A DNA stretch of 64,000 nt from Nostoc sp. B(2019) (GCF_010091925.1 NZ_WVID01000001.1:338894-402893), one strand, 5' to 3'. Shown: positions 46,518 through 56,990, counted from the stretch's first letter. The notes: a model not told the origin generated them from the letters alone. Numbers and translations: made by a program.

Positions 46518-47663
46518 TTATAGCCTTTTTAGCCATTTTTCTAAAGCTACCTCAACTAATCCATTTAGAGAATCATAGTGATCAAATTTATATGTATTAA
46601 GTCTTCCACCTCCGATAACAAGAGTAAATTCATTTGCATCAATTTCTAGTAATTGCCTCTCCTCGTATAATAAAGCTTCCGAGTTATTAAGTTTCCTAGT
46701 TATTCTGTTTCTATCCTTAGAATATTGACTAAAATATTTATGTGTTCGATAAGTTGAGTTTTTATTTGCTACTATTTCATTCATTATTTTTACTCTATTT
46801 GAAAGTGTCTTTTTGGATAAATTAATCTTTGCACCAATTCCACTTGGTACATATCCCTCTAACAAAGCATTGTCTTGCCAATCTGTCCAAATCCTTACTC
46901 TACTTATGCGATCACTACTATTATTTTTTAAACCTAACCATAAAAATATAATTGGTATTCCTTTGCTATCAAAGTAAAATTCAGCACAGAATTTACTTGT
47001 TTTACTATTACCATTCCCATATCGAAAACTAATAGCAGAAGACATTTCTTCCATCCGTTTATCAAAGCTAAGAACCTTTTGACGAATTTTCAATATCCCT
47101 TCTTGTTGCTCAGAAGAACATTTAGATAGACGGCTCATCAGCCCTCTAGAAGGTGGAGGTATATCTTCATTTCTCTCTCTGTCCTGATGAGGAATTTCTA
47201 TTTTTGAAACTTTTTCATGATCTAAGTCTAAATTTTTTATTTGGAAATAATAGTTAAAGTCATCTCCTAAAACGGCAAATTCAAAAAAATCAATAGATAA
47301 ATGATGATATTTTTTATCTGTAAAATTATCTCTATGAAAATTAGGCTTAATTGCTATTAAATTAATAGGTTGTTGATAGTCTATTTCGTCTTCTAAAGGT
47401 TTTACTTCCTGCAAAGCGTCATAATATCGAGTTAGCTGCTGAACAATATATCTATCTTCAGCATTTTTTAATTCTAACACCACTAACTGTTTATTTTCCC
47501 TCAATGCTAAAATATCACAGATTTGACCATTAACATAATATTGTCGCTTTAGGGGAATTAATCCGAAAAGTTCCTTTAAATTTGCCCAGACAAAATCTTC
47601 TAAATCAGCTTCGGTTGCAAATTTCCAACTATTACCTGTTTTTATTAAATTTACGAAATCCAT
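46518..47663 (-). CDS. NucS-like endonuclease domain protein (DUF91-type)
   Basis: A 381-residue protein. The N-terminal half has a PD-(D/E)xK nuclease core like NucS/DUF91: EADLEDFVWANLKELFG, QICDILALRE (catalytic Asp) and LVVLELKNAED (Glu-Leu-Lys), followed by IVQQLTRYYDAL. The C-terminal half (about residues 190-381) is an unrecognised domain with KFCAEFYFDSKGIPIIFLWL and ARG-free ends at VEVALEKWLKRL. AT content is higher than in neighbouring genes, a possible sign of transfer. It could be a DNA-repair or defence nuclease; the evidence supports only the fold. Confidence 0.82.
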   Translation of the reverse strand: MDFVNLIKTGNSWKFATEADLEDFVWANLKELFGLIPLKRQYYVNGQICDILALRENKQLVVLELKNAEDRYIVQQLTRYYDALQEVKPLEDEIDYQQPINLIAIKPNFHRDNFTDKKYHHLSIDFFEFAVLGDDFNYYFQIKNLDLDHEKVSKIEIPHQDRERNEDIPPPSRGLMSRLSKCSSEQQEGILKIRQKVLSFDKRMEEMSSAISFRYGNGNSKTSKFCAEFYFDSKGIPIIFLWLGLKNNSSDRISRVRIWTDWQDNALLEGYVPSGIGAKINLSKKTLSNRVKIMNEIVANKNSTYRTHKYFSQYSKDRNRITRKLNNSEALLYEERQLLEIDANEFTLVIGGGRLNTYKFDHYDSLNGLVEVALEKWLKRL

Positions 47664-47734
47664 TATCTGGCTCTAAGTTGAGTAAATTACTACCTTTAGT
47701 ATTCCCAAAGCTAGACATGAATATAAACAATTAT

Positions 47735-47839
47735 TTATAACTTCAACCATCCAAATAGTTGTCCTACAGTTAACTGAAGTTCACCAACTAAATCGGGAAC
47801 TGGGATTATTTCTTCTTCCTCTTGTAAAAGTTCTGGCTG
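47735..47839 (-). pseudogene. Orphaned C-terminal tail of the Uma2 gene beyond an amber stop
   Basis: Reading through the TAG at 47840-47842 in the same frame gives 34 codons, QPELLQEEEEIIPVPDLVGE then LQLTVGQLFGWLKL, and a TAA at 47735-47737. That is the normal closing segment of Uma2 proteins. A single C-to-T change (CAG to TAG) would explain it, giving a full protein of 187 residues. Confidence 0.75.
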
Positions 47840-48298
47840 CTACTTTGGTGGATAAACCAAAACTGAGCGCTCCTCTGGATCAATTAGCCAACCTAAACGA
47901 CTACCATGCTTTAAGCAGTGTAAGATATTTCCTGTTACTTTAGTCTGACTTTGATCTGGGGAAAGAATTTCAATTGTCCAGTCTGGATGCGCTTTAAAGA
48001 CATTAGCTACATCTCCACTTTCGTCTATGGGAATTCGCTCCCAAGCAAACACAGCTACATCTGGTACAATTGAACGTCCGCCAAAAGTACACCGTAATTC
48101 TGGAAAAGCAAGGGCAATTTTTTGAGGCCTTACCACAGCATTGATAACGCTGACTAGCTCACCTTGAGTGATACTATGTTTTCCTTGAGGCATGGGCTTT
48201 TGAATAATTTGTCCGTTAATGTATTCTGAGCTAGGCTTTGTTTCTGGTAGTTTCAAAAACTCCTCTAAAGTTAAAGGTTTAGTTGGTGATTTTACCAT
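47840..48298 (-). CDS. Uma2 family (DUF820) nuclease-like protein, cut short by an amber codon
   Basis: A 152-residue product of the Uma2 family, which has a PD-(D/E)xK restriction-endonuclease-like fold and is multiplied in cyanobacteria. It shows LTLEEFLKLPETKPSSEYIN, ELRCTFGGRSIVPDVAVFAW (catalytic Asp) and DWTIEILSPDQS (catalytic Glu), and ends RLGWLIDPEERSVLVYPPK. Full-length family members run about 35 residues further, and that tail is still present in frame after the TAG. The core residues remain, so partial activity is possible. Confidence 0.88.
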   Translation of the reverse strand: MVKSPTKPLTLEEFLKLPETKPSSEYINGQIIQKPMPQGKHSITQGELVSVINAVVRPQKIALAFPELRCTFGGRSIVPDVAVFAWERIPIDESGDVANVFKAHPDWTIEILSPDQSQTKVTGNILHCLKHGSRLGWLIDPEERSVLVYPPK

Positions 48299-48329
48299 GT
48301 ATTTATGCCTCCCAATTTTTCGTTTTTAA

Positions 48330-49076
48330 TTACCCTAAATAAGCTTTTCTAACTCGCTCCTCACTAATTAATTCTGATGCTACACCTGTTAAAGTGATGG
48401 AACCAGCTTCGAGAACGTAGCCGCGATCGGCAATTTTTAAAGCCAGGTTGGCGTTTTGTTCAACTAACAAAATAGTAACGCCTGTAGCTCGGAGATTTTC
48501 AATAATCGAGAAAATTTCTCGGACGATCGCAGGTGCTAAACCCAGGCTAGGTTCATCTAAGAGTAGCAGTTTTGGTTTACTCATTACAGCCCGAGCGATC
48601 GCTAACATTTGTTGCTCACCACCGCTGAGAGTTCCTGCTAGTTGATTACGTCTTTGCGCCAATCGCGGAAATAAATCAAACTGGTGCTGAATATCTGCCT
48701 TTACTTCTACTTGATTGGTGCGAATATAAGCACCCAATAATAAATTATCTAAAACTGTTTGCCGCGCTAATACTCTGCGTCCTTCTGGACAATGGGCAAT
48801 ACCAAGTTTGACAACTTCATGAGCTTGGCGATGTGTAATGTTACGTCCACTATAGATAATTTCACCACTCTTAGAATTCACTATTTTCGATATAGCGCGG
48901 AGTGTAGTAGTTTTCCCCGCACCATTAGCACCAATTAGAGTAACTACTTCACCTTTTTGAATAGTTAAATTAATATTTTTGAGAGCTTGAATGCCGCCAT
49001 AATTAACATCAAGGTTTTGAACTTCTAATATTGTGAAAGCTTGTTTATCTTCATATCGACGTTCATTGGTGTTCAT
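48330..49076 (-). CDS. ABC transporter ATP-binding protein, branched-chain amino acid type (LivF-like)
   Basis: A 248-residue ATPase with Walker A LIGANGAGKTTTL, Q-loop, signature LSGGEQQMLAIARAVM, Walker B LLLDEPSLGLAP and H-loop text VEQNANLALKIADRGYVLEA. The closing segment LISEERVRKAYLG is typical of LivF/NatE-type subunits that power uptake of branched-chain or neutral amino acids or urea. The other components (LivG, LivH, LivM, binding protein) are not adjacent, so the partners must be encoded elsewhere. Confidence 0.9.
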   Translation of the reverse strand: MNTNERRYEDKQAFTILEVQNLDVNYGGIQALKNINLTIQKGEVVTLIGANGAGKTTTLRAISKIVNSKSGEIIYSGRNITHRQAHEVVKLGIAHCPEGRRVLARQTVLDNLLLGAYIRTNQVEVKADIQHQFDLFPRLAQRRNQLAGTLSGGEQQMLAIARAVMSKPKLLLLDEPSLGLAPAIVREIFSIIENLRATGVTILLVEQNANLALKIADRGYVLEAGSITLTGVASELISEERVRKAYLG

Positions 49077-49139
49077 CGGTGGTTTACATCCAGGAATGAT
49101 AAAAGGGATTGGGGATTGAGAAGACGTGGTGTATGATTT

Positions 49140-52100
49140 TTAGCTAGACGGGGCGGCTTCCTCAACGGGACGGATAATCGCTGGAGCTGGTGTAACTTCT
49201 GGTTGAAAGATTGCCTGCAATGCCTGTTCTAGGGTTTGTGTCATGACAATCCGGTTTTCGTAAGCTACGACTACCCGCACGAGAGTTGGTAAGCTATTTT
49301 GTGTAGCCTCTAGATAGATTGGCTCTACGTACAGTAGAGATTGCTCAATCGGAATTACTAATAAATTTCCTTGAATCGCTCTTGAACCCTGTCGATTCCA
49401 TAAAGAAATTTGCTGAGAAATTACTGGGTCTTGATTAATCCGCGCCTCGATTTGTTCTGGCCCGTAGACTAAACGTTCCTTGGGAAAGATATACAACAGT
49501 AGCTTACCGTAGTTCTCCCCATCCGATCGCGCTGCTAACCAAGCAATCAAATTAGTCCGCTGTCTAGGAGTGTAGGGCAGAAGTAAGATAAATTCTTCAA
49601 AGGGTACGGTGGGTAGACTGGTAATTAAATAATATGGTTCTACTGGACGGGCTTCGCTGCCGTAAATTTCGTTAGGAATCTGCCACTGGTCTTCTCTGTT
49701 GTAAAATACCTGGGGATCGGTCATGTGGTATGTTAACAACCGCTCAGATTGAATTTTGAAGAAATCCACTGGATAGCGGATATGGCTGCGGAGGCTGACT
49801 GGCATGGCACTGAGCGGTTTGAACAGGTTGGGGAATATCGCTGACCAGGTGGCAATTATCGGATCTTTAGCATCGGCAATATAAAAATTAACAGTGCCAT
49901 GATAGGCATCAATCACTACTTTGACCGAGTTCCGAATGTAACTGATACCATCTTTATCTGTATCTGAGTAAGGATAGCGATCGCTTGTCGTGTAAGCATC
50001 AATAATCCAGTAAAGATAACTTTGATTGTTTGGAAAATCTTGATTATTCTTGTCAAGATTGGCATCAGCAGCGATCAAATAGGGGTCACTATCAAATTTT
50101 AAAAAAGGTGCGATCGCTCGAATTCTTTGGTTAATATTTCGCCGAAATAATACCTTCGTCTGAGGCAAAAAGTCCCGCGTCAGTACCATTTGCCAATCCT
50201 TCAAATACATGGCAAATAGCCACCGTCGCCACGCTGAACCGATTTGAATACCACCTCGACCATCGTATTTGTTGTAAACATTTTCACTGCCACTGGGATA
50301 GTCTAGCTCTCTCACTCTTGTGCCAGTCATGACATAAGTATTAGTAATCTCACCGTAATAAATTCGGGGTTGCCCAATGGGAACACTGTCACGAATACCC
50401 TCGCTGGAAGTGGTGAGGGCGCGACCATCACCGCTAATATCTTTAACAAAATATTCTGGTAGCCCACCCGGCCCAACTGTATTAACTGGGCTAAGAGTAA
50501 ATCCAAAACCGTGAGTATAAATTAGATTGCGGTTAACCCATGTCTGAGCCTGCTGCGGGACAGCGCTGTAATCTAATTCTCGTGCCGCAATTAGCACCTG
50601 ACGGCGTTCTGTTGCTTCAACGGGTTCCTGCGTAGGTACTGGTGGTTTTTGAGGAGCAGCTGGTCGGCGTGTGGTTACATCTGTTTGTAGAGTGTACCGA
50701 TCAATATCAGCGTCGGGAAACCGATAGTAGGGACGAATTTGTTGCAGTTGGCGGTTGGTTTCTAACAGTGGTCGTTGATCCCAAAGGCGAATATTGCGAA
50801 TCGTCAGGTCATTAGCTTTAAGATCGGCTTCAGTCAATTCTCCTTGCGGGTTAAAGGTTCTGGCATCGATCGCTTCAAGGTCAAATGCTTGCCGAGTCAA
50901 GGCGATAGTACGCTGAATATAGGGTTGCTCACGTTGCAATTCATTAGGCAGAACAATTAAATATTGCACGACAGTGGGCAGGACAAAACCGCCTACTACA
51001 ACCATTACTAGATAAATTCCCAAGCCGTAAAACACCAATCGGCGATATTTAGATTTTGGTCGCCAGAAAAACGTTCGCCAAAGTAAATAAATTGCGATCG
51101 CCACTGCCAATACAAACAAAACTATGTAGGCTGGCAACTGGGCTGTAACATCGGTATAGCTAGCGCCATAACTCACCCCCCGGCTGGAATATACAAGTTC
51201 ATAACGACTCAGCCAATAACTCAGAGCAACCACCAGCATTAACAAGCCACCCATACCATATAAATGACGCTGCTGCTGTGGCGAAAAACCGGGAAAAATT
51301 CCCTGACTCAGACTATCTGCTGACAGGAGATAAGTGAGGGTGACAGCGACAAAGCCATATAAAAACAATCCCATCAGCCAGAATTCCAGCAGTTCCCCAA
51401 CAGGGAGAGAAAATATATAAAAGCTGATATCTCGATTAAATAAAGGCTCGGTGCTATTGAAACGAGTAGGGTGGAAATATTGCAGGACTTTGGCCCAGTG
51501 TTGGCACAGCATCCACCCTAAGCCAATACTGAATATAATTGCGATCGCTGCCAACAACAATCGGGGATAAATTAAAATAGCGATCGCTACTCCCGCAACT
51601 AAGCCAAGATACCAAACTTGGGATAAAACTTGCCTTCCCAATTGCCAGATTATCTCTGGTCGAAACAGCAGCGGAACGGGTAGACTAGCCCTGTTAATGG
51701 GAGAATGCCAGTATGAAAGGCCTATTTGACCATAGTGAGCTAGTATTAACCCTACCAACAAGCTCAATGTCAAGGCTAGAGGTAACAGCCAGCGTAATCT
51801 TAATGGTTTAAAACTTCGCCCATCTGGTGTCCGAATTTCATCACGTCTTGGATACAAAGGACTGAGAAAGTTTTTTAGCTCACTACTGAATTTTGCTTCC
51901 TCGCGCCTAACTTGCTCAATCTTCAAAGACTGGGGATACTTCAGCCGTTGTGCTATGAAAAGGTTTCCCAATAGATAGGTAGCACTGAGTCCAGCTACGA
52001 ATACCCATAAAGCACCCCTAGTTACTAGCCTCAGCAGGAATACTTGGAGGTAGCCAACTTCCTGAAACCAAAAAATCTCTGCTCCTATGCGGGAACCCAG

Positions 52101-52163
52101 GGTCAAAAGTAGCCAAAGTCCCAGGAGTACTATTAATAGTCGAAAGCACCATTTCCAAAACAT
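49140..52163 (-). CDS. UPF0182 family membrane protein
   Basis: A 1007-residue protein typical of UPF0182/DUF1032-type cyanobacterial and actinobacterial proteins. The N-terminal third has about seven transmembrane helices (for example [17 protein letters not shown] at 5-22 and [20 protein letters not shown]). The remainder is a large, probably periplasmic region with [40 protein letters not shown] and [20 protein letters not shown]. Function is unknown. The gene stands alone and ends in a flexible proline- and alanine-rich tail. Confidence 0.93.
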   Translation of the reverse strand: MFWKWCFRLLIVLLGLWLLLTLGSRIGAEIFWFQEVGYLQVFLLRLVTRGALWVFVAGLSATYLLGNLFIAQRLKYPQSLKIEQVRREEAKFSSELKNFLSPLYPRRDEIRTPDGRSFKPLRLRWLLPLALTLSLLVGLILAHYGQIGLSYWHSPINRASLPVPLLFRPEIIWQLGRQVLSQVWYLGLVAGVAIAILIYPRLLLAAIAIIFSIGLGWMLCQHWAKVLQYFHPTRFNSTEPLFNRDISFYIFSLPVGELLEFWLMGLFLYGFVAVTLTYLLSADSLSQGIFPGFSPQQQRHLYGMGGLLMLVVALSYWLSRYELVYSSRGVSYGASYTDVTAQLPAYIVLFVLAVAIAIYLLWRTFFWRPKSKYRRLVFYGLGIYLVMVVVGGFVLPTVVQYLIVLPNELQREQPYIQRTIALTRQAFDLEAIDARTFNPQGELTEADLKANDLTIRNIRLWDQRPLLETNRQLQQIRPYYRFPDADIDRYTLQTDVTTRRPAAPQKPPVPTQEPVEATERRQVLIAARELDYSAVPQQAQTWVNRNLIYTHGFGFTLSPVNTVGPGGLPEYFVKDISGDGRALTTSSEGIRDSVPIGQPRIYYGEITNTYVMTGTRVRELDYPSGSENVYNKYDGRGGIQIGSAWRRWLFAMYLKDWQMVLTRDFLPQTKVLFRRNINQRIRAIAPFLKFDSDPYLIAADANLDKNNQDFPNNQSYLYWIIDAYTTSDRYPYSDTDKDGISYIRNSVKVVIDAYHGTVNFYIADAKDPIIATWSAIFPNLFKPLSAMPVSLRSHIRYPVDFFKIQSERLLTYHMTDPQVFYNREDQWQIPNEIYGSEARPVEPYYLITSLPTVPFEEFILLLPYTPRQRTNLIAWLAARSDGENYGKLLLYIFPKERLVYGPEQIEARINQDPVISQQISLWNRQGSRAIQGNLLVIPIEQSLLYVEPIYLEATQNSLPTLVRVVVAYENRIVMTQTLEQALQAIFQPEVTPAPAIIRPVEEAAPSS

Positions 52164-52413
52164 TCTTTGACCCCTAACTTCATCAGTTCTTCTGCGAGAT
52201 ACCCTACATAAAAGCGAAGCAAGGTAGGGAGGGATAGCAGGTTTAATTTAGTTAAATTAAACAACTTCCTAGTTGACAACACAGTTAAAACTTACTTCCA
52301 CCACTCCCCTAAACCTAGAATATTCTTGGCGACTAGTGATAAACATCGGATAATATGGCTAATCGCGCCCTAACTTCTGTTTTGAGACTTCCAATATTGT
52401 TTAATTTGTAATT

Positions 52414-52836
52414 ATGCTAACCAGTGTTGACCGTTTACTATTCGTCCGGCGAGTTCCAATTTTTAAGGAATTGCGGGATGATTTTATTGTGCGGCTCACC
52501 TCAGTGATGAACGAGCTGTCATTTCCAGCTAATTACACCATTTTTCGACAGGGAGAAGAAGGGCGATCGCTCTATATTATTGTGTCAGGTAGAGTTAAAG
52601 TTCACATTGGCAATAAATCACTGGCAGAGGTGGAGCAAGGAAAATACTTTGGTGAGATGGCAGTATTTGATACTCAACCTCGTTCCGCTACCGCCACGAC
52701 TTTGGAACCTTGTGAATGTCTAGAACTGACGCAAGAGCAACTTTATGATGCCATTGAAGAAACTCCCGAAATTGCTGTGAATATTATTCGTGAGTTATCC
52801 CGTCTGATTCGTAAGCTGAATGATGACATGAATTAA
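52414..52836 (+). CDS. Cyclic nucleotide-binding domain protein
   Basis: A 140-residue protein consisting of one CNB domain. It has TIFRQGEEGRSLYIIVSGRV, GKYFGEMAVFDTQPRSATA (the phosphate-binding cassette with FGEMA and RSA) and LELTQEQLYDAIEETPEIA. There is no DNA-binding helix-turn-helix or kinase domain, so it may sense cAMP or cGMP and act on another protein. Expression context shows nothing further; a heptamer STRR follows its stop. Confidence 0.9.
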   Translation: MLTSVDRLLFVRRVPIFKELRDDFIVRLTSVMNELSFPANYTIFRQGEEGRSLYIIVSGRVKVHIGNKSLAEVEQGKYFGEMAVFDTQPRSATATTLEPCECLELTQEQLYDAIEETPEIAVNIIRELSRLIRKLNDDMN

Positions 52837-52846
52837 CGGCTACTGT

Positions 52847-52895
52847 CCCCATTCCCCATTCCCCACTCCCCATTCCCCACTCCCCATTCCCCACT
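52847..52895. repeat. Heptamer short tandem repeat (CCCCATT/CCCCACT)
   Basis: Seven tandem heptamers, alternating CCCCATT and CCCCACT after the first two. It fills the space between two converging genes and abuts the stop of the FetB-like gene. Confidence 0.95.
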
Positions 52896-53671
52896 CACCT
52901 CACCAACTGCGCGGCGGAATTAAAAAATTGACGACACAGCCCTTTAGTAATTAAAAGTGTTGTCAGCAAGTTAGCGAAAGCAACCATGAATATAATCAAA
53001 ATTTCGTAAGATACAGCATCTAAGGGTTTGACTCCAGCCAACAGCTGTCCGGTGGTAATTCCTGGTAATGCGACCATACCTATGAGTATCATTTGATTGA
53101 GAGTGGGAATCAATCCGGCTCTAATTGCTTCTTTGCGGTACTGGCTAACTGCTTGCTGGGGTGTTGCGCCTAAGCTTAAATGGGTTTCTATTTCTACTGC
53201 AAAGGCGTTAATAGTGCTAACAAGACGTTCTCCGGCGATCGCAGCTGCGTTCATGGCATTACCTAAGATTATCCCTGCTAGGGGAATCACATACTGTGGT
53301 TCATACCATCTGTCTGGTTGGATGATCAAGAAGTTGGTGTAAAGCAGTGTCAAAGCGGTACTGACTAGAATTGAACCCCACACTAAAGGCAACAGATGAG
53401 GAATTTTTTGGCTGATCCGATTTCGTGCGACAATCGCCGTAATTGTCAGCATTATTAATAAAATCGCCAAAACTGCCCAAGCATTGTCCAAAGCAAAAAT
53501 GAAATCTAAAATGTATCCCAATACAAGTAGTTGTAGGATGGTTCTGCCAGTAGCGAGGGCTAAGTTCAACTCTAGTCCGATTTTTTCCCACGCAGATAAA
53601 CCAATGGCGATCGCCATCAATCCTACAGCAATAGCCAAATCTACTACATCCAGCTTGATTAGATCCTGCAT
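52895..53671 (-). CDS. FetB-like ABC permease (UPF0014)
   Basis: A 258-residue inner-membrane protein with about seven helices. The family signature PLAGIILGNAMNAAAIAGER is present, along with SLGATPQQAVSQYRKEAIRA and MVALPGITTGQLLAG, matching YbbM/FetB, the permease of an iron exporter. FetB needs the ATPase FetA, which is not adjacent here. Iron export for protection against oxidative stress is the family role in E. coli; in this organism it is inference. Confidence 0.87.
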   Translation of the reverse strand: MQDLIKLDVVDLAIAVGLMAIAIGLSAWEKIGLELNLALATGRTILQLLVLGYILDFIFALDNAWAVLAILLIMLTITAIVARNRISQKIPHLLPLVWGSILVSTALTLLYTNFLIIQPDRWYEPQYVIPLAGIILGNAMNAAAIAGERLVSTINAFAVEIETHLSLGATPQQAVSQYRKEAIRAGLIPTLNQMILIGMVALPGITTGQLLAGVKPLDAVSYEILIIFMVAFANLLTTLLITKGLCRQFFNSAAQLVR

Positions 53672-53934
53672 GGGTTCTTTATCTCCTGGTATTTTTTTCT
53701 TAAAACAACCTAAACATCTGGAACTTTGATTTGAGGTGTTAGATCTTGGTTGATATATATCACCTTTTTTGCCAGTAAATGGTAGCCTTACAGTTATAAA
53801 ATCTCAGCAAAACCCTTTATTGATGCGTATCCTGGGCGACGGTCTTTTAGTAGCTTTCTTTGATTAATAATATCAATCAGCAACAATTGACTGTCGAAGT
53901 GCATCCTTTGTATCTTCCGATAAAATGAGAACTC

Positions 53935-55083
53935 ATGATCCAAAGCGTAAATCCCATCCCTGCCTTTGATATCAAGCAACAATACACCACCATCGAAGCA
54001 GAAGTTAGTGCAGCTGTCTTAGAGGTTCTGGCTTCTGGTCGTTATATCGGCGGCCCCCTAGTCGAAGGCTTTGAGCAACAGTTTGCCGCTTATCATGGTG
54101 TAACTGAATGTGTGGCTTGTAACTCTGGGACTGATGCACTCTACTTAGCACTACGAGTCTTGGAAATTGGTGCAGGCGATGAAGTAATTACAACGCCTTT
54201 TACTTTTATTGCTACATCTGAAGTGATTAGCGCCGTGGGTGCAAAGCCAGTTTTCGTTGATATTGATGCTACTACGTTTAATTTAAATTTAGAGCAAATA
54301 GCAGCAGCGATTACACCTAAAACCAAAGCAATTATCCCAGTTCATTTGTTTGGACAGCCTGTGGATATGACAGCGCTAATGGCGATCGCTCAGTCTCACA
54401 ATTTGTCAGTCATTGAAGATTGTGCTCAGTCTACAGGCGCAATTTGGGGTGAGCAAAAAGTTGGTAGTATTGGACATATTGGTTGTTTTAGTTTTTACCC
54501 CACTAAAAATCTTGGTGGTTGCGGTGATGGCGGAGCAATCACGACTAACGACCCAGCGATCGCTACTAAGCTGCGGATACTACGGGATCATGGTAGTAAA
54601 GTTAGATATATCCACGAGGAAATAGGTGTAAATAGCCGCTTGGATGCTCTCCAAGCGGCTATTTTGCAGATTAAGCTACGTTATTTAGATATATGGAATG
54701 ACCGACGGCGAGCGATCGCTGCTTATTACCACCAGTTTCTCAATCAAGTTCCTGGTATCATCACACCTCAAGAACTAGCTGGGGGTATTGGGGTATGGAA
54801 TCAATACACCATCCGCATCTCAGGCGAGGGACGCAATGGTTCTAGCGCCAAATATCGGGATTGGGTGCGTAATCAATTGCAAGAGCAGGGTGTGAGTTCA
54901 ATGGTTTATTACCCCCACCCTTTACACTTGCAGCCAGTTTATCAAAGTTTGGGCTATCAACCAGGGGAGTTGCCAGTAGCAGAGCAAGCCTGCCATGAGG
55001 TCATGTCCTTGCCCATGTTCCCAGAACTAACAGATCAACAGCAAGACCAGGTGATTTATGCGCTGAAGGATTGTTTGGGGTAA
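53935..55083 (+). CDS. DegT/DnrJ/EryC1/StrS-family aminotransferase
   Basis: A 382-residue PLP-dependent sugar aminotransferase. It shows AIIPVHLFGQPVDMTALMAI, the internal SVIEDCAQSTGAIWG, and FSFYPTKNLGGCGDGGAITT with the PLP-binding lysine, followed by LRDHGS and GVNSRLDALQAAIL. Enzymes of this family add an amino group to nucleotide-linked keto sugars for surface glycans or antibiotics. The nearest glycan genes are far away, so its pathway is not evident from position. Confidence 0.93.
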   Translation: MIQSVNPIPAFDIKQQYTTIEAEVSAAVLEVLASGRYIGGPLVEGFEQQFAAYHGVTECVACNSGTDALYLALRVLEIGAGDEVITTPFTFIATSEVISAVGAKPVFVDIDATTFNLNLEQIAAAITPKTKAIIPVHLFGQPVDMTALMAIAQSHNLSVIEDCAQSTGAIWGEQKVGSIGHIGCFSFYPTKNLGGCGDGGAITTNDPAIATKLRILRDHGSKVRYIHEEIGVNSRLDALQAAILQIKLRYLDIWNDRRRAIAAYYHQFLNQVPGIITPQELAGGIGVWNQYTIRISGEGRNGSSAKYRDWVRNQLQEQGVSSMVYYPHPLHLQPVYQSLGYQPGELPVAEQACHEVMSLPMFPELTDQQQDQVIYALKDCLG

Positions 55084-55148
55084 AGGGGAATGGGAAATGG
55101 GAAATGGGGAATGGAAAATGAGGAATGGGAAAGAGAGTTATTCTTTTG

Positions 55149-55205
55149 CCCCCTGCCCCCTGCCCCCTGCCCCCTGCCCCCTGCCCCCTGCCCCCTGCCC
55201 CCCTG
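55149..55205. repeat. Heptamer short tandem repeat (CCCCCTG)
   Basis: Seven perfect CCCCCTG units and one longer imperfect unit. Preceded at 55084-55135 by degenerate GGGAAAT/GGGGAAT-type repeat text. It lies between two converging genes. Confidence 0.95.
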
Positions 55206-55211
55206 CCTCTC

Positions 55212-55958
55212 CTAGGCGATCGCGCGGCTGCTAGCAGTCTCTAAGGCTTCCACTAAGCCACGCACAGCGGCAATCATAGCCACTTCGCTATTGAGTTGGT
55301 TAATGGCAGAACCGACACCAACACCAGCAGCACCAGAGGCGATCGCTAGCGGTGCTGTGACGTTAGAAATGCCTGAAGCACATAATACTGGCACTGACAC
55401 CGCACGGGATATTTCATAAGCTGCTGCCAAGGTGGGGGCAGCTTTTTCGATTAATCCCAAAGTTCCAGGGTGAGATGGGTTGCTGCTGGTTCCGCCTTCG
55501 GTTTGGATAATATCCGCCCCAGCTTTCACAAGTTGCTCAGCTAGCTGTACTTGTTTGTCTAGTTCCAGGATGTGGGGAACGGTGACAGATAGGGTGATTT
55601 CTGGAAGCAGAGCACGAGTTTGACGAGTTAGCGCTAATACTTCCTCTGCCTCAAAGCGGCGTCCTTGAGCATAGAAAGTATCGAAATTCCCAATTTCAAT
55701 CAAATCAGCACCAGCCGCCACAGCTTGGACAAATTTTTCTGGCTCTACTGCTGATACACAAATTGGTAAATTTATCAAGTTCTTAGCTAACCGAACTAAA
55801 GCAGCATCGGCGGCAATATCGACAAAAGTAGCACCGCCAAGTTCAGCAGCTTTGATAATAGCAGCGACGCGATCGCTATCGAAGTTATTCAACCCGCTGA
55901 TCACTTTTAGGACGCGGCGGTTAGTAAATGCACGTTGGAGAGTAGGATGCATTGTCAT
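55212..55958 (-). CDS. DUF561 family TIM-barrel protein
   Basis: A 248-residue protein of the cyanobacterial/plastid DUF561 family, a barrel distantly like nitronate monooxygenase. It shows VLKVISGLNNFDSDRVAAII, ICVSAVEPEKFVQAVAAGAD, ADIIQTEGGTSSNPSHPG and AAGVGVGSAINQLNSEVAMI. The glycine-rich phosphate-binding end suggests a bound nucleotide or FMN-like ligand. No experimentally settled role is known to me. Stands alone, converging with the DegT gene. Confidence 0.9.
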   Translation of the reverse strand: MTMHPTLQRAFTNRRVLKVISGLNNFDSDRVAAIIKAAELGGATFVDIAADAALVRLAKNLINLPICVSAVEPEKFVQAVAAGADLIEIGNFDTFYAQGRRFEAEEVLALTRQTRALLPEITLSVTVPHILELDKQVQLAEQLVKAGADIIQTEGGTSSNPSHPGTLGLIEKAAPTLAAAYEISRAVSVPVLCASGISNVTAPLAIASGAAGVGVGSAINQLNSEVAMIAAVRGLVEALETASSRAIA

Positions 55959-56210
55959 GGTTCGTCTTTTGAAGCTACGAAAGTAAGGACTATTTTACCG
56001 TCCCCCTGTTGATGCAGAGCCTAAATAATTACGGCAATTGCCAAATATTGATAGTTTATCGTGCTTTCGGATTTGCGATCGCGATTTTGTTAAATTTTGC
56101 TCTCGGAGTTTAGTGTCCCAATTCAGCTAGATGTTGACGCCACCACACGCCATAAAGTTCAGTATATGCCTGTGTAAAAATAATTAAGTTATATTTTTCA
56201 GGATAAACAC

Positions 56211-56990
56211 ATGGCACATTTCCACGAGGAAGAAATACTAAAACTCTGGGATGACCGAGCCGCACAATGGGATATTCAAGTTGGTGAAGATGGTGACAGC
56301 AATCGAATTCTCAACTCAGATCCAGTACTATGGAGTTTTGCTGGGAATGTTGCAGGATTGTCTGTCCTCGATGCTGGTTGTGGCACGGGATATCTAGCAC
56401 GTCAGCTTTGTCTGAAAGGGGCCAGTGTAACTGGTGTAGATTTTTCGCCTCAAATGATCGAAATTGCCCAATTCAAAGCTAGCCAAAAGAATTTAGATAT
56501 TGATTTTCAGTTGGATTCATGCACTGAATTCAAGTCGCTTCCAGATGAGCAATTCGATATGATTATCTCGAATTATGTTCTCATGGATTTGTTTGATCTC
56601 GAAGGTGCGATCAGATCATTCAATCGTGTTCTCAAGCTTAATGGTATTGCAATAGTTGTGTTCTCACATCCTTGCTTTCCCCAAGGCAACTCGACGACTG
56701 TAAATGAAGACGGGACGGTTTGCTATAGTTGGGCTTTTTCGTATTTTGACAGGATGCAACGCAACGACGAACCTTGGAACCACTTTACAACACCATTTAT
56801 CTGGTTTCACCGTCCTCTTTCTGATTACTGGAAAGCTTTTAAAGCAGCGGGTTTTTGTGTGGAGGATTTTGAAGAACCAAGAATTACAAAAGAACGATAT
56901 CATCTTGCAGAAAATGACCGAAAACTTTTCAATTCAAAAACACGCCCTTATTCAGTAGTTTTTAAGCTCCAAAAGATTAAAAAACTATAA
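56211..56990 (+). CDS. Class I SAM-dependent methyltransferase
   Basis: A 259-residue methyltransferase of the Methyltransf_11/25 type. Motif I is LSVLDAGCGTGYLARQLCLK, followed by VTGVDFSPQMIEIAQFKA (acidic post-I) and FDMIISNYVLMDLFDLEGAI (motif II/III). The C-terminal region has HPCFPQGNSTT and FIWFHRPLSDYWKAFKAAGF, common in small-molecule methyltransferases. Substrate unknown. Its 3' end overlaps by 14 nt the tail of the broken DUF433 gene on the opposite strand. Confidence 0.9.
   Translation: MAHFHEEEILKLWDDRAAQWDIQVGEDGDSNRILNSDPVLWSFAGNVAGLSVLDAGCGTGYLARQLCLKGASVTGVDFSPQMIEIAQFKASQKNLDIDFQLDSCTEFKSLPDEQFDMIISNYVLMDLFDLEGAIRSFNRVLKLNGIAIVVFSHPCFPQGNSTTVNEDGTVCYSWAFSYFDRMQRNDEPWNHFTTPFIWFHRPLSDYWKAFKAAGFCVEDFEEPRITKERYHLAENDRKLFNSKTRPYSVVFKLQKIKKL

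Noticed and set aside
55149..55205. CRISPR-like appearance of repeated units
   Set aside because: Uniform heptamers without spacers: an STRR, not a CRISPR array. No CRISPR array was found in the window.
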